From: Halomonas ventosae
Lineage (GTDB): Bacteria > Pseudomonadota > Gammaproteobacteria > Pseudomonadales > Halomonadaceae
DNA: 64,000 nucleotides
Assembly: GCF_004363555.1 (NCBI RefSeq)
Contig: NZ_SNZJ01000023.1
Coordinates: 1 to 64,000 of the forward strand
Direction: 5' to 3'
The notes under the pieces are model-generated. The model had not been told where the DNA came from and searched no databases. It saw only the letters and a program-made list of their open reading frames with translations. Positions within the stretch are counted from its first letter, which is position 1. The number at the start of each line of letters is the position of its first letter. A program made the translations under genes and the position numbers. Below, piece after piece: positions 14,456 to 23,931 of the stretch.

Positions 14456-17236
14456 TCAGGGCGGTGGCAGCTCGGCCAGGCTCTCGAGCATGCGGTCGAG
14501 TTCGCCCACCTCGCGCTCCCAGAGCCCCTCGGGCATCGGGCCGGTGGCCAGCAGGTCGGCGAGTATCTGATGGAGCTCCTCGGCGCGGGAGGTCTGCTGG
14601 CTCAGGCTGTCGTTGAGGCGCTCGACCTGGATCGCCAGGCGCAGCGGGTCGTCCCGCTGGTTGACGCGACCGCCGGCCAGCAGTGACAGGTGGGCCCGCA
14701 GGCGTGCCAGTCGCTCCTCCACCGCATCGTCCGCGCCGGTCCGACGGGCGGCATTGCGACATTCGTGGGCGTCCCGCAGTGAGCTCGGCAGCGCCAGGCC
14801 ATCCGGCAGGGGAACCGTCTCGACGGGACCACCCGCCAGGCGCCGGGCATCCGCCTGCAGGTGGGCATTGAGCAGGGGGCGGATGGCCTGCCAGCGCTCG
14901 GCTTCCTCGGCCAGCGACAGGCGGGCCAGGCGCTCGCGGCGGGCGCGCACGATGCCGGTCCAGCGGCGGCGCATGCCCTCGCTGCGCCGTCCCGAGGGCA
15001 GGGGCTCAAGTGCCGTGGCCTCGCGCACCGCCTCGTCCAGCACGCTAACCTCGCGGCTGTGCGCCGGGTGCCAGCTGTCAAGCCGGTCGATCAGCGCCTG
15101 CATGGCATCCAGACGGGCCTGGTTGCGCTGGGCCTGGTCATCCCGGGCGGCATCACGGCTGGCGAAGATGTCGTCGCACAGCGAGCGGAACTCCCGCCAC
15201 AGCGCCTGCTCCTCGCCCTTGGGTGCGCGCCCCAGCTCACGCCAGCGACGCTGCAGCGCCTTGGCCTGCTCGGCCCGCCTGGCCGCGGGCATCTCCCGGG
15301 CCAGCAGTTCGCGGGTCTGCTCGATGAGGTCGCGCTTGGCCTCGGCGATCTCCCGGGCGCGCCGGTCGATCAGCGCCTGGAGGTCGTGACGGATGCGCCC
15401 GAAGCGTCGTCCGATGGGCTCGGCCTGCTCCCGGGGTACCGGGGCGAAGCGGCGCCACTGCTCTCTCGAGCGGTCGCGGATCTCGCGCAGCGCATCGGGG
15501 TCGGCCTCGTGGGCAGGCTGCTCGAGCAGTGTCTCGAGCTGCTCGCACAGTGCCTCGCGGCCCGCCAGATTGCGCTGGCGTTCGGCCTGCTGGCGCTCCC
15601 GCCAGGGGGCCAGGCGCTCGTGGATACGGTCGGAGGCGGCCCGGAAGCGGGCGGACTGCTCGCGGTTGGCGGCGGCATCGCCCAGGGCCTTCCACTCCCT
15701 GACCAGCTGGCGATGGTGTCGGTCGAGGGCCTGGTCGCTGGCGCTCTCCTCCTCGGCCAGCGCCTCGATGGCGAGACAAAGCTGGTCACGCTTGGGCCCG
15801 GCGACAAAGCCGCGCCAGTCGCGCAGTTCGGCGAGTCGTGCCGCGAGGCGCTTGAGTCGCGCCTGGTACGGCTCGAGCGTTGCCTGGGGCAGCCGCTCGG
15901 CCTGCTGGCGCAGGCGCTGGTGCAGTCGGCTGGCGCCCTTGAAGGCGCCGCTCTCCAGCAGGCGCTCGAGCTGGTCGAGCTCCTCGACGAAGCGTGACAG
16001 TCGGGCCTCCAGATCGGCGTCTTCCCGGGCAGGCTCGGCGGCCAGGCGCTGCCGGGCTCGCTCAAGCAGCGGCGCCGGGGCCAGTCCCGATGGCCAGCCG
16101 CAGGCCTCCACCAGCGCCTCGAGGCGTTGGTCATCGCCGTCGGCCAGGGCCTGCTCGATCGCCTCGGCACGCTCGTCCAGGCGGACGCGCGCCTGGACGA
16201 TGCCCTCATAGGCGGCCAGGGCCCGGTCATAGCGGTCACGCAGTGCCTCGTCGGCCAGGTGCTGGTCGGAGAGGCCCTGCCAGCGGGTGGCCAGCAGGCG
16301 CTTCTGGGCGCGCAGGCTGGCAATGTCCTGGTCGGTCAGCCGGTCGCCCTGCTGCAGGCCCTCGAGGCTCTCCTCCAGGGCCTCGACCAGGGCCTCCCGG
16401 GTCTGGTCGGCACTCTCGCGCTGGCGATGGTCGGCATCCCGTGCATGCTCCTGGGCCTCGTGGTCGCCGATGACCTTGCGGCAGCGCAGGCAGGCATCCT
16501 GATAGCGCCGCTCCTGTCGGGCGTCCGGCAGGTCCTCGAGCTTGGCCCATTCGCGCATCAGATGGCGGAAGCGACCGGCATAGAGCGGTTCCCAGGGGCT
16601 GCCGCCGTGCTGCTCGAGGGTCTCGAGCAGGGTTTCGCGGCGCTCCCGGGCGGCTGCCAGGGAGGCGGCGTCGGCCCGCATCCGGTTGAGGCGTTCACGC
16701 GCCTTGCGGGCCACCTGGCGGTCGCGGCGGGCCTCGTGGGCCAGGCGGGAGAGGCCCGCCTCGCTCTCCACCCGGGCGGCGGCGGCATGACGCACGGCGG
16801 CGATGCCGTTGTCGCAGGCTTGGCGGATCAGATCCTCTTCCGCCTCGAGGCGGGCCAGGGCGGCGAGGCGCAGCTGCTGGTTGTCGCCCTGCAGGGCCAG
16901 CTCGTTGAGCAGGCCAGGGTCCTCGAGCCGCTCCACCAGGGCGATGCGTGTCGGCAGGTCATGCGCACCGCGGCGCCCGGCGAGCAGGGCCACCAGGTGG
17001 CGTCGCAGCTCCGGGGAGGCGTCACCCTCCATGCACAGGGCGATCAGGCGCTCGGGATCCTCCAGGCGGGCCAGGGCCGCCTCGCGCACCGCGGGCTCGG
17101 GGTCGAGGGCGAGCCGCTCGAGGGCATGGCGCTGGTCATCGCGGGACGGGTCGAGGCGGACGACGGCCTGGCGGCGGACCTCGGGGTCCGGGTGTTTCCA
17201 GCGCGGGGCGAACAGGCGACGAAGGAGTCCTGGCAT
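14456..17236 (-). CDS. DUF349 repeat protein with HEAT-like N-terminus
   Basis: The protein of about 926 residues is very rich in Arg, Glu, Leu and Ala. The first 200 residues read as HEAT-like repeats (DPEVRRQAVVRLDP, DPEPAVREAALARLEDPERL). The rest contains several DUF349 units with the W-K/R-x-LG pattern (VREWKALGDAAANREQSARF, RRWRELGRAPKGEEQALWRE) separated by long coiled-coil-like helices. DUF349 proteins of gammaproteobacteria are cytosolic and of unknown function. I prefer the ATG at 17236, with AGGA eight bases before it, over an upstream TTG. Confidence 0.85.
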   Translation of the reverse strand: MPGLLRRLFAPRWKHPDPEVRRQAVVRLDPSRDDQRHALERLALDPEPAVREAALARLEDPERLIALCMEGDASPELRRHLVALLAGRRGAHDLPTRIALVERLEDPGLLNELALQGDNQQLRLAALARLEAEEDLIRQACDNGIAAVRHAAAARVESEAGLSRLAHEARRDRQVARKARERLNRMRADAASLAAARERRETLLETLEQHGGSPWEPLYAGRFRHLMREWAKLEDLPDARQERRYQDACLRCRKVIGDHEAQEHARDADHRQRESADQTREALVEALEESLEGLQQGDRLTDQDIASLRAQKRLLATRWQGLSDQHLADEALRDRYDRALAAYEGIVQARVRLDERAEAIEQALADGDDQRLEALVEACGWPSGLAPAPLLERARQRLAAEPAREDADLEARLSRFVEELDQLERLLESGAFKGASRLHQRLRQQAERLPQATLEPYQARLKRLAARLAELRDWRGFVAGPKRDQLCLAIEALAEEESASDQALDRHHRQLVREWKALGDAAANREQSARFRAASDRIHERLAPWRERQQAERQRNLAGREALCEQLETLLEQPAHEADPDALREIRDRSREQWRRFAPVPREQAEPIGRRFGRIRHDLQALIDRRAREIAEAKRDLIEQTRELLAREMPAARRAEQAKALQRRWRELGRAPKGEEQALWREFRSLCDDIFASRDAARDDQAQRNQARLDAMQALIDRLDSWHPAHSREVSVLDEAVREATALEPLPSGRRSEGMRRRWTGIVRARRERLARLSLAEEAERWQAIRPLLNAHLQADARRLAGGPVETVPLPDGLALPSSLRDAHECRNAARRTGADDAVEERLARLRAHLSLLAGGRVNQRDDPLRLAIQVERLNDSLSQQTSRAEELHQILADLLATGPMPEGLWEREVGELDRMLESLAELPPP

Positions 17237-17495
17237 GGGGCATCCTGGCAAAAGGGAGTGCGCCCCGACGGGGCGCGGGTAAGGTCGTTATTGTTGGCGG
17301 CAGCGGTGCGGTGCCTGGGTCGAGAGTATCTAAGCACGTGCCGAGGTTGCAGAAAAGGCCAGCCGACCGGGAGGTGTGGCCATCCGGAGACACTGACAAC
17401 GGCTGCCCCTTGACCGTATGATCGGTTGCAGGGTCGCAGCCACTCGCTTAGCTTTGTGGCTGTACCCCGATCATCACCCGACGTGGAGTTCGGCA

Positions 17496-18269
17496 ATGAG
17501 TCTCAAAGTGGACAGGGACAGCATGGCATTCACCTTCAAGGGGGGGATGCTGCCGATGACGGTCATGGAGCTGACCAGCGCCGATCCCGAGCGCATTCGC
17601 GAGCAGCTCGCGGGCAAGCTCAGCCAGTCGCCGGCCTTCTTCCAGCATACCCCCGTCGTTCTCAACGTCGAGAAGCTCGATGAACCCCACCTGGCCCTGG
17701 AGCGCATCTGCGCGGTGTGCCGGGCCCACAAGCTGCTCCCGGTGGCGGTGCGCGGTGGCCCGGACCCGGTCAAGCAGTCGGCCTGGGCCCTGGGGCTGGG
17801 CTGGTTCCCGCCCCAGGAGGCCTCCCGCCCGCGCCCCCTGGAGAGCGTCGCCGCTGACGGCGACGCCGAGGCCGAACTGGAAGAGCCGCTCGAGCCGGCG
17901 GGAGAGGCCGTGTCTTCCGATGCGCTGGCCGGCACCACGGCGGGCGGTCGCATCTACCGCGGCACGGTACGCTCCGGGCAGCAGGTGACGGCGCCCGAGG
18001 GCGACCTGGTGGTGGTGGGGGCAGTCAATGCCGGCGCCGAGGTGCTCGCCGCCGGCAGCGTGCATGTCTACGGGGCCCTGCGCGGGCGTGCCCTGGCCGG
18101 TATCCATGGTGATTCCCAGGCCGGCATCTTCTGCCGCGAGCTGCATGCCGAGCTGCTCTCGGTGGCCGGTAACTACAAGCGCCTCGAGGACATCGACCCG
18201 CGCCTGCTGGGTACCACCGTCCAGGTCCGGCTGAGCGATGACCAGCTCGGCATCACGCCGCTGGCCTGA
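17496..18269 (+). CDS. minC: Septum site-determining protein MinC
   Basis: The 257-residue protein has the MinC N-terminal domain (AFTFKGGMLPMTVMELTSAD) and the C-terminal beta-helix domain (GRIYRGTVRSGQQVTAPEGD, GDLVVVGAVNAGAEVLAAGS, IHVYGALRGRALAG-like, then AGIFCRELHAELLSVAGNY). An acidic linker joins them. MinC blocks FtsZ assembly away from midcell when recruited by MinD. The start is at 17496 with GGAG upstream; the longer open frame to 17418 has no ribosome site. It is first in minCDE. Confidence 0.96.
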   Translation: MSLKVDRDSMAFTFKGGMLPMTVMELTSADPERIREQLAGKLSQSPAFFQHTPVVLNVEKLDEPHLALERICAVCRAHKLLPVAVRGGPDPVKQSAWALGLGWFPPQEASRPRPLESVAADGDAEAELEEPLEPAGEAVSSDALAGTTAGGRIYRGTVRSGQQVTAPEGDLVVVGAVNAGAEVLAAGSVHVYGALRGRALAGIHGDSQAGIFCRELHAELLSVAGNYKRLEDIDPRLLGTTVQVRLSDDQLGITPLA

Positions 18270-18341
18270 TGCCGGCGACCGGCGTGGCAGCCGCGCTGGC
18301 ACCACCATTCCCTTTCATCATCACAAGACAGGATGCGACAC

Positions 18342-19160
18342 TTGGCCAAGATCATCGTTGTGACCTCCGGCAAGGGTGGGGTCGGCAAGACAACCAGCGC
18401 AGCCGCCATCGCCACAGGGCTGGCGCTGCGTGGCAAGAAGACCGTGGTCATCGACTTCGATGTGGGGCTGCGGAACCTCGACCTGATCATGGGTTGCGAG
18501 CGCCGCGTGGTCTATGACCTGGTCAACGTGATCCAGGGCGAGGCGGGGCTGAACCAGGCGCTGATCCGCGACAAGCGGGTCGACAACCTGCACATCCTGC
18601 CGGCCTCCCAGACCCGCGACAAGGATGCCCTGACCCAGGAGGGCGTCGAGAAGGTGCTCGATACCCTGAGCAAGGACTTCGACTTCATCATCTGCGACTC
18701 CCCGGCGGGCATCGAGCGCGGCGCCCAGCTGGCCATGTACTACGCCGACGCGGCGATCGTGGTCACCAATCCCGAGGTCTCCTCGGTGCGTGACTCCGAC
18801 CGTATCCTCGGCCTGCTGGCCTCCAAGACCCGGCGCGCCGAGCGCGGCGAGGACCCGATCCAGGAGCACCTGCTGATCACTCGCTACAACCCGGGCCGGG
18901 TCGACCTGGGGGACATGCTCAACCTGGAGGACATCCGCGAGATCCTGGCCATCGACCTGCTCGGCCTGATCCCGGAGTCGGAGGCGGTGCTGCGGGCGTC
19001 CAACCAGGGGGTGCCGGTCACCCACGATGACAACAGCGATGCCGGCCAGGCCTATGCCGATACCGTGGCGCGCCTGCTGGGCGAGGAGGTGCCCTTGCGC
19101 TTCCACGAGTACCAGAAGAAGAGCCTGTTGAGCCGCATGTTTGGAGGAGTCCGCCGGTGA
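18342..19160 (+). CDS. minD: Septum site-determining ATPase MinD
   Basis: The 272-residue P-loop ATPase has the deviant Walker A motif [34 protein letters not shown], and the C-terminal amphipathic membrane-targeting helix ([14 protein letters not shown]). It oscillates with MinE and recruits MinC to the membrane. I place the start at TTG 18342: AGGA lies eight bases before it, and it gives the family N-terminus [10 protein letters not shown]. The ATG at 18333 overlaps the ribosome site. Its stop overlaps the minE start. Confidence 0.96.
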   Translation: MAKIIVVTSGKGGVGKTTSAAAIATGLALRGKKTVVIDFDVGLRNLDLIMGCERRVVYDLVNVIQGEAGLNQALIRDKRVDNLHILPASQTRDKDALTQEGVEKVLDTLSKDFDFIICDSPAGIERGAQLAMYYADAAIVVTNPEVSSVRDSDRILGLLASKTRRAERGEDPIQEHLLITRYNPGRVDLGDMLNLEDIREILAIDLLGLIPESEAVLRASNQGVPVTHDDNSDAGQAYADTVARLLGEEVPLRFHEYQKKSLLSRMFGGVRR

Positions 19161-19408
19161 AGTTGCTCGATTTCCTGAAGCGAGAGCGCAAGAAGTCCGC
19201 GTCGGTCGCCAAGGAGCGGCTGCAGATCATCGTGGCCCATCAGCGCACCCAGCGGGGGCAGCCGGACTACATGCCGCTGCTGGAGAAGGAGCTGCTGGAG
19301 GTGATCCGCCGCTACGTGCAGATCGACGACGATGCGGTGAACATCACCCTCGACAGCGAGGACAACTGCTCGGTGCTGGAGCTCAACGTGACCCTGCCCA
19401 AGGCCTGA
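19157..19408 (+). CDS. minE: Cell division topological specificity factor MinE
   Basis: The 83-residue protein has the membrane-targeting N-terminus [20 protein letters not shown], the anti-MinCD helix [12 protein letters not shown], and the topological domain ([19 protein letters not shown]). It starts with GTG inside GTGA, overlapping the minD stop, with GGAGGAG just upstream. It stimulates MinD ATPase to set up pole-to-pole oscillation. Confidence 0.96.
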   Translation: MKLLDFLKRERKKSASVAKERLQIIVAHQRTQRGQPDYMPLLEKELLEVIRRYVQIDDDAVNITLDSEDNCSVLELNVTLPKA

Positions 19409-19515
19409 GCGCGGTCCCTGAGCGTCTCCCGGGTGACGGCCCGTCGGCTGAGTCGTCCGCGGGGCTGTGCTAGGCTGGGGCCCGTGAATCCACGCCCTTC
19501 GGAGAGCTCCCGCCC

Positions 19516-21006
19516 ATGGCGCAGTCCCCCGCCGCCCCGCAGTCCTTCCTGTGGCACGACTACGAGACCTTCGGCGCCGACCCGCGCCGCGACCGCCCCT
19601 CCCAGTTCGCGGCCATTCGCACCGATGCCGACCTCAACGAGATTGGCGAGCCTCTCGAGCTCTTCTGCAAGCCGGCCGATGACTTCCTGCCCCATCCCCA
19701 GGCCTGCCTGATCACCGGCATCACGCCCCAGCAGGCCCGTCGCCGCGGCCTGCCCGAGGCCGAGTTCGCCGGCGTGGTCGAGGCGGCCATGAGCGAGCCG
19801 GGCACCTGCGCGCTGGGCTATAACAGCCTGCGCTTCGACGACGAGGTGAGCCGCCACCTCTTCTATCGCAACCTGCTCGACCCCTATGCCCGGGAGTGGC
19901 AGAACGGCAACTCGCGCTGGGACCTGATCGACGTGGTGCGTGCCTTCCATGCCCTGCGCCCCGAGGGCATCGAGTGGCCGACGCGCGACGATGGCGCGCC
20001 GAGCTTCAAGCTGGAAAACCTGACGGCCGCCAACGGCATCGCCCATGCGGGGGCCCATGATGCCCTGGCCGACGTCCGCGCCACCATCGCCCTGGCGAGG
20101 CTGCTGCGGGAGCGCAACGGCAAGCTCTTCGACTACCTGCTCGGGCTGCGCGGCAAGCGTGCCGTCGCCCGGCAGCTGGACCTGCCCGGGCGCAAGCCGG
20201 TGCTGCACATCTCGCGGCGCTACCCGGCGAGTCGCGGTTGCAGCGCCCTGGTGATGCCGCTGGCCGAGCACCCCTCCAACCCCAACGGGGTGATCGTCTT
20301 CGACCTCTCCATGGATCCGGCCCCGCTGCTGGAGCTCACCCCGGAGCAGATCCGCGAGCGGGTCTTCGTCAGCAACGACGACCTGGCGGAGGGAGCCGAG
20401 CGCATTCCGCTGAAGGTGATCCACCTCAACAAGTGCCCGGTGCTGTTCCCGACCAGCGCCCTCAAGGACGTGGAAGGGCCGCACAAGGGTGAGTATGGCG
20501 CGATCGTCGAGCGCCTGGGGCTTGACCTGGCTGCCTGCCGCGAGCACTGGAAGCAGCTGTCGGCCCGACCGGAAGTGGCTGCCCGGGTCGCCGAGGTGTT
20601 TGCCGCGCCGCCTCCCGAGCCGCCACATGACCCGGACCTGATGCTCTATGCCGGGGGCTTCTTCTCGCCGGCGGACCGCCAGCAGATGCAGCGGGTGCGC
20701 GAGACCGACCCCTGGGACCTGGTGGGGGCACGCTTCGCCTTCCAGGACCCGCGCCTCGAGGAGATGCTGTTCCGCTACCGGGCCCGCAGCTATCCGGAGA
20801 CCCTGGAGAGCGAGGAGCAGGCGCGCTGGGAGGCCTTCCGCTGGGAGCGCATGAACGACCCGGCCATCGCCGGCCTGACCCTCAAGGAGTTCGCCCGGGA
20901 GATCGAGCGGCTCAACAGTGTGCCGCTCTCCGACCGTGACCGGCAGATCCTCGAGGAGCTGGTGATGCACGTGGAGGCGATCATGCCGCCCCAGGCCTTC
21001 GACTGA
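19516..21006 (+). CDS. sbcB: Exodeoxyribonuclease I
   Basis: The 496-residue DnaQ-fold 3'-5' ssDNA exonuclease has motif I in LWHDYETFGADPRRDRPSQF, motif II in LGYNSLRFDDEVSRHLFYRN, and motif III in AHAGAHDALADVRATIALA. The extended C-terminal region (ALKDVEGPHKGEYGAIVERLG) is typical of ExoI. It acts in mismatch repair and recombination and binds the SSB tail. The length is close to the E. coli enzyme (475). It follows minE by about 110 bases and probably has its own promoter. Confidence 0.95.
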   Translation: MAQSPAAPQSFLWHDYETFGADPRRDRPSQFAAIRTDADLNEIGEPLELFCKPADDFLPHPQACLITGITPQQARRRGLPEAEFAGVVEAAMSEPGTCALGYNSLRFDDEVSRHLFYRNLLDPYAREWQNGNSRWDLIDVVRAFHALRPEGIEWPTRDDGAPSFKLENLTAANGIAHAGAHDALADVRATIALARLLRERNGKLFDYLLGLRGKRAVARQLDLPGRKPVLHISRRYPASRGCSALVMPLAEHPSNPNGVIVFDLSMDPAPLLELTPEQIRERVFVSNDDLAEGAERIPLKVIHLNKCPVLFPTSALKDVEGPHKGEYGAIVERLGLDLAACREHWKQLSARPEVAARVAEVFAAPPPEPPHDPDLMLYAGGFFSPADRQQMQRVRETDPWDLVGARFAFQDPRLEEMLFRYRARSYPETLESEEQARWEAFRWERMNDPAIAGLTLKEFAREIERLNSVPLSDRDRQILEELVMHVEAIMPPQAFD

Positions 21007-21031
21007 CCACAGGGTCCGCATCGCGATGCCA

Positions 21032-21066
21032 ACGACAGCGCCCGGCCGATGGCCGGGCGCTGTCGT
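21032..21066. terminator. Strong hairpin between sbcB and the M16 protease gene
   Basis: ACGACAGCGCCCGGCC-gat-GGCCGGGCGCTGTCGT is a perfect 16-bp stem lying between convergent genes, so it can act in both directions. Confidence 0.8.
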
Positions 21067-21075
21067 GTCGGCGGG

Positions 21076-23931
21076 TCAGTCCTTGCTCTCGGGCAGCGGC
21101 TTCAGGTGGTGGCTCAGGGAGAGCACGTCGCTGGGCTCGTCACCCGGGTCGAAGCTCACCCGCGCCACGGCCTCCTCGCGCAGTGCCGGCCAGCCCTCGC
21201 GCAGCTCCTCGGCCGTCACGGCCAGTGCCCGCTCGGCGAGACGGCGGTGGCGGTCGAAGGCGATGTCACCGTAGGCGAGCGCGCGCCACAGGCGATTGGT
21301 GCGCCCCGAGAGGCTGGTGTCGCGCTGCATCAGCTCGTCGTGCACGGCCTGGCGATAGGGCGCCAGCTCCTCGTCGTCGAGCGCCTCGAGCCGACCGGCG
21401 AAGTCGTCCAGGAAGGCATCGATGCGCGCCTGGATTGCCTCGCTTGCGGTATCGGGAGACTGCACCAGCAGGCTGATGCCCGGGGCATCCAGCATCGGTG
21501 AGTAACCCGCGTTGACCACATAGCCGAGCTGCTCCTCGGTGCGCAGGCGCTGGTAGAAGGGAGTCTCCAGCAGCTGGCCCAGCACCGCCAGGCGCGCCTG
21601 GCTGGCCAGCGAGCGGTCCGGTCCCTGGAGGTAGCGCAGCACCAGCGACTCCTCCCGGGTGGTGGTCGGTGTCAGCGCGGGCAGCTCATCCGCCTGCAGG
21701 GGGACGAGGTCCGGGATCTCGTCGTCCGCAAGGGAGGGGGAGAGCGCCTCGACGACCTGTCTTGCCTCGCGCTCGGCGAGCGCGGCGTCGAGGTTGCCCA
21801 CGGCCATGGCCTCCAGGCGCAGCTCGGCCAGAAAGCGCTTGCGGAAGTCGCGCAGGTCCTCCACGCCGAGCTCGCGGCTGGCCTCGAGCAGGGCATCGGT
21901 AGGCCACTGGGGGCGTACCAGGGCCTCGGCCAGGGTGCGATGGGCCTGCCGGTAGAGGGCGTCCTGGGGCGCATTGCGCCATTCTCGCTGCAGGCGGTAG
22001 TGCACCCGGTCGAAGCTCGCCGCGTCGATCTCGCCCTCCTGCAACTGGTCGAGCACCCGGGCGATCAGCCGGTCCTGGCGGTCCCGCCAGCCGGAGAACG
22101 ACAGGGTGATGCCCCGGGCGTGGGCATAGGCCTCGAAACCATGGCCGGCCAGCCTTGCCGGGTAGAGGGTCTCGTTGAGGCTGTCGCCAAGCCAGCCGGC
22201 GAGCAGCCGGGAGAGCGCCGCCTCGCGAGCCTCCTGGCTGGCGGCGGGATGCTGCAGGCTGAAGCGCCACTCCACCTTGGGGGTGTCGAAGCTGGCATCC
22301 GCCTTGTACCAGAAGCTGAAGCCCGGCGCCTCGATGCGCTTCTCGGGGACCTCGTCGTGGCGGTCGAGCAGTTCGAGATCCTCGGCGATGTAGGGGTTGG
22401 GCTCGGGCAGGGCGAGGCCCGCCAGCGGCTCGGCTTCGCCTGTCGCCTCGACCTCTCGCCAGGGGGCGTCGAACCAGGGCGAGACCTTTTCGCCCTCCAC
22501 CTCCGGGCCGCTGTAGAGCCGCAGCATCCTCTCGGGCCGCAGGCCGTCGAGCCAGCGCGTGATCTGGTCGCGATCGAAGCCATCCATGCGGTAGGGCGCG
22601 ACGTTGACGTCCTTCAGCGGGTAGCGTGACAGGTTCATGGCCAGCCGCATGGCATCGCCCTGGGGCGAGCCGTGCTGCTGGAAGCGGAACTGCTGCTCGG
22701 CCAGGCGCGCCTGCTCCTCGTAGCGCCATTCCGCCAGGCCGGCGTCGCGGATCCGCTCGATGGTGGCGAACAGACTTTCCTGGATGCGGTCGAGCCGCTC
22801 GGCGCCATCCGGCGTCAGGCTGATGTCCACGGCGAACAGCGCATGGCGCCCGTCGCCGCGGGTCATCCCCGCGGAGAGGCCGTCGGCCCAGCCCGCCTCG
22901 CGCAGCACCGCGAGCAGGCTGCCCTCGCCCTCGTGGCCGAGCAGGTTGGCCAGGTAGTCGGCCGGCTTGTGGCGATAGGCCTGCTGGGGGTCGGGAACAG
23001 GGAACAGGAAGCTGACCCGCTGGCTGTCGCGCACCGACTGCATCTCGGCGGCCCGGGGCAGGGCCTGTTCCGCCACCAGCGGCGCCTCGATGACCGGGCG
23101 GGAGAGGCCGCGGTCGGGTACCTCGGCGAAGCGCTCGGTGACCATGGCCTCCAGCTCATCGAGGGGCTGGGGGGCGACCACGGCCAGGTGCATGACGTTG
23201 GCACCGTAGTGGTTCTCGTAGAAGTCGATCACCCGCTCACGCAGGCTCGGCTCGCCTGCGGGGCGGTCGGCCAGGGTCTCGCGACTGCCCACCGAGAAGC
23301 CGGTGGTGGGGTGCTCGGGATTGAGCAGCTGGTCGAGCACGTCCTGGGCGCGGCGCCCGTCGTCGCGGATGCGCGCCTGGTACTCGGAGTGGACCACGTT
23401 GCGCTCGCTCTCCAGGCGGTCGGCATTGAACAGCGGGGCAACGAAGAAGCGGCTGAACCGGTCCAGGGCGCCGGCCAGGGCGTCCGGCTCGATGTCGAAG
23501 AAGTAGTTGGTGTCATGGGGGGCGGTGAAGGCATTGTGGCTCCCCCCATGGCGCGACAGGAAGGCCTGGTAGGCGTCCGACGCCGGGTAGGCATCGGTGC
23601 CCAGGAACAGCATGTGCTCGAGGAAGTGGGCCAGGCCGGCCAGGTCCTCCGGGTCCTGGGCGCTGCCCACGCCGACGTTCAGCGAGGCGGCGGCCTGGTC
23701 GGCCTCGGGGTCGCTGACCAGCAGCACGCTCAGGCCGTTGTCGAGGGTCAGGGCACGGTAGTCGCGGTCATCGTGGGGGCTGACCCGCGGCGAGACGACC
23801 TCGTCGACGGTCGCCGCTGGCTCGGGTGCCTCGGCCCGGGCGGCCAGGCCCGTGATCAGGGTCGCGGCCACGGCAAGCCAGGCGAGCAGGCGGGCCGGTT
23901 GGCGCAGGGGGGCAGGCAAGGGCTGTGTCAT
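21076..23931 (-). CDS. Secreted M16 zinc metalloprotease (pitrilysin/insulinase type)
   Basis: The protein has about 951 residues with an N-terminal signal peptide (basic, then hydrophobic to about residue 34). The inverted zinc motif HFLEH falls near residues 102-106, and the distal Glu in NVVHSEYQ falls 77 residues later, the same spacing as E. coli protease III (PtrA). Four M16 repeats are expected from the length. A YRLPNEQLGY-type substrate block appears as RLRTEEQLGYVVNAGYSPML. It degrades periplasmic peptides. The second ATG (23931) is better spaced from AGGAG than the first (23934). It overlaps the stop of the SRAP gene. Confidence 0.92.
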   Translation of the reverse strand: MTQPLPAPLRQPARLLAWLAVAATLITGLAARAEAPEPAATVDEVVSPRVSPHDDRDYRALTLDNGLSVLLVSDPEADQAAASLNVGVGSAQDPEDLAGLAHFLEHMLFLGTDAYPASDAYQAFLSRHGGSHNAFTAPHDTNYFFDIEPDALAGALDRFSRFFVAPLFNADRLESERNVVHSEYQARIRDDGRRAQDVLDQLLNPEHPTTGFSVGSRETLADRPAGEPSLRERVIDFYENHYGANVMHLAVVAPQPLDELEAMVTERFAEVPDRGLSRPVIEAPLVAEQALPRAAEMQSVRDSQRVSFLFPVPDPQQAYRHKPADYLANLLGHEGEGSLLAVLREAGWADGLSAGMTRGDGRHALFAVDISLTPDGAERLDRIQESLFATIERIRDAGLAEWRYEEQARLAEQQFRFQQHGSPQGDAMRLAMNLSRYPLKDVNVAPYRMDGFDRDQITRWLDGLRPERMLRLYSGPEVEGEKVSPWFDAPWREVEATGEAEPLAGLALPEPNPYIAEDLELLDRHDEVPEKRIEAPGFSFWYKADASFDTPKVEWRFSLQHPAASQEAREAALSRLLAGWLGDSLNETLYPARLAGHGFEAYAHARGITLSFSGWRDRQDRLIARVLDQLQEGEIDAASFDRVHYRLQREWRNAPQDALYRQAHRTLAEALVRPQWPTDALLEASRELGVEDLRDFRKRFLAELRLEAMAVGNLDAALAEREARQVVEALSPSLADDEIPDLVPLQADELPALTPTTTREESLVLRYLQGPDRSLASQARLAVLGQLLETPFYQRLRTEEQLGYVVNAGYSPMLDAPGISLLVQSPDTASEAIQARIDAFLDDFAGRLEALDDEELAPYRQAVHDELMQRDTSLSGRTNRLWRALAYGDIAFDRHRRLAERALAVTAEELREGWPALREEAVARVSFDPGDEPSDVLSLSHHLKPLPESKD

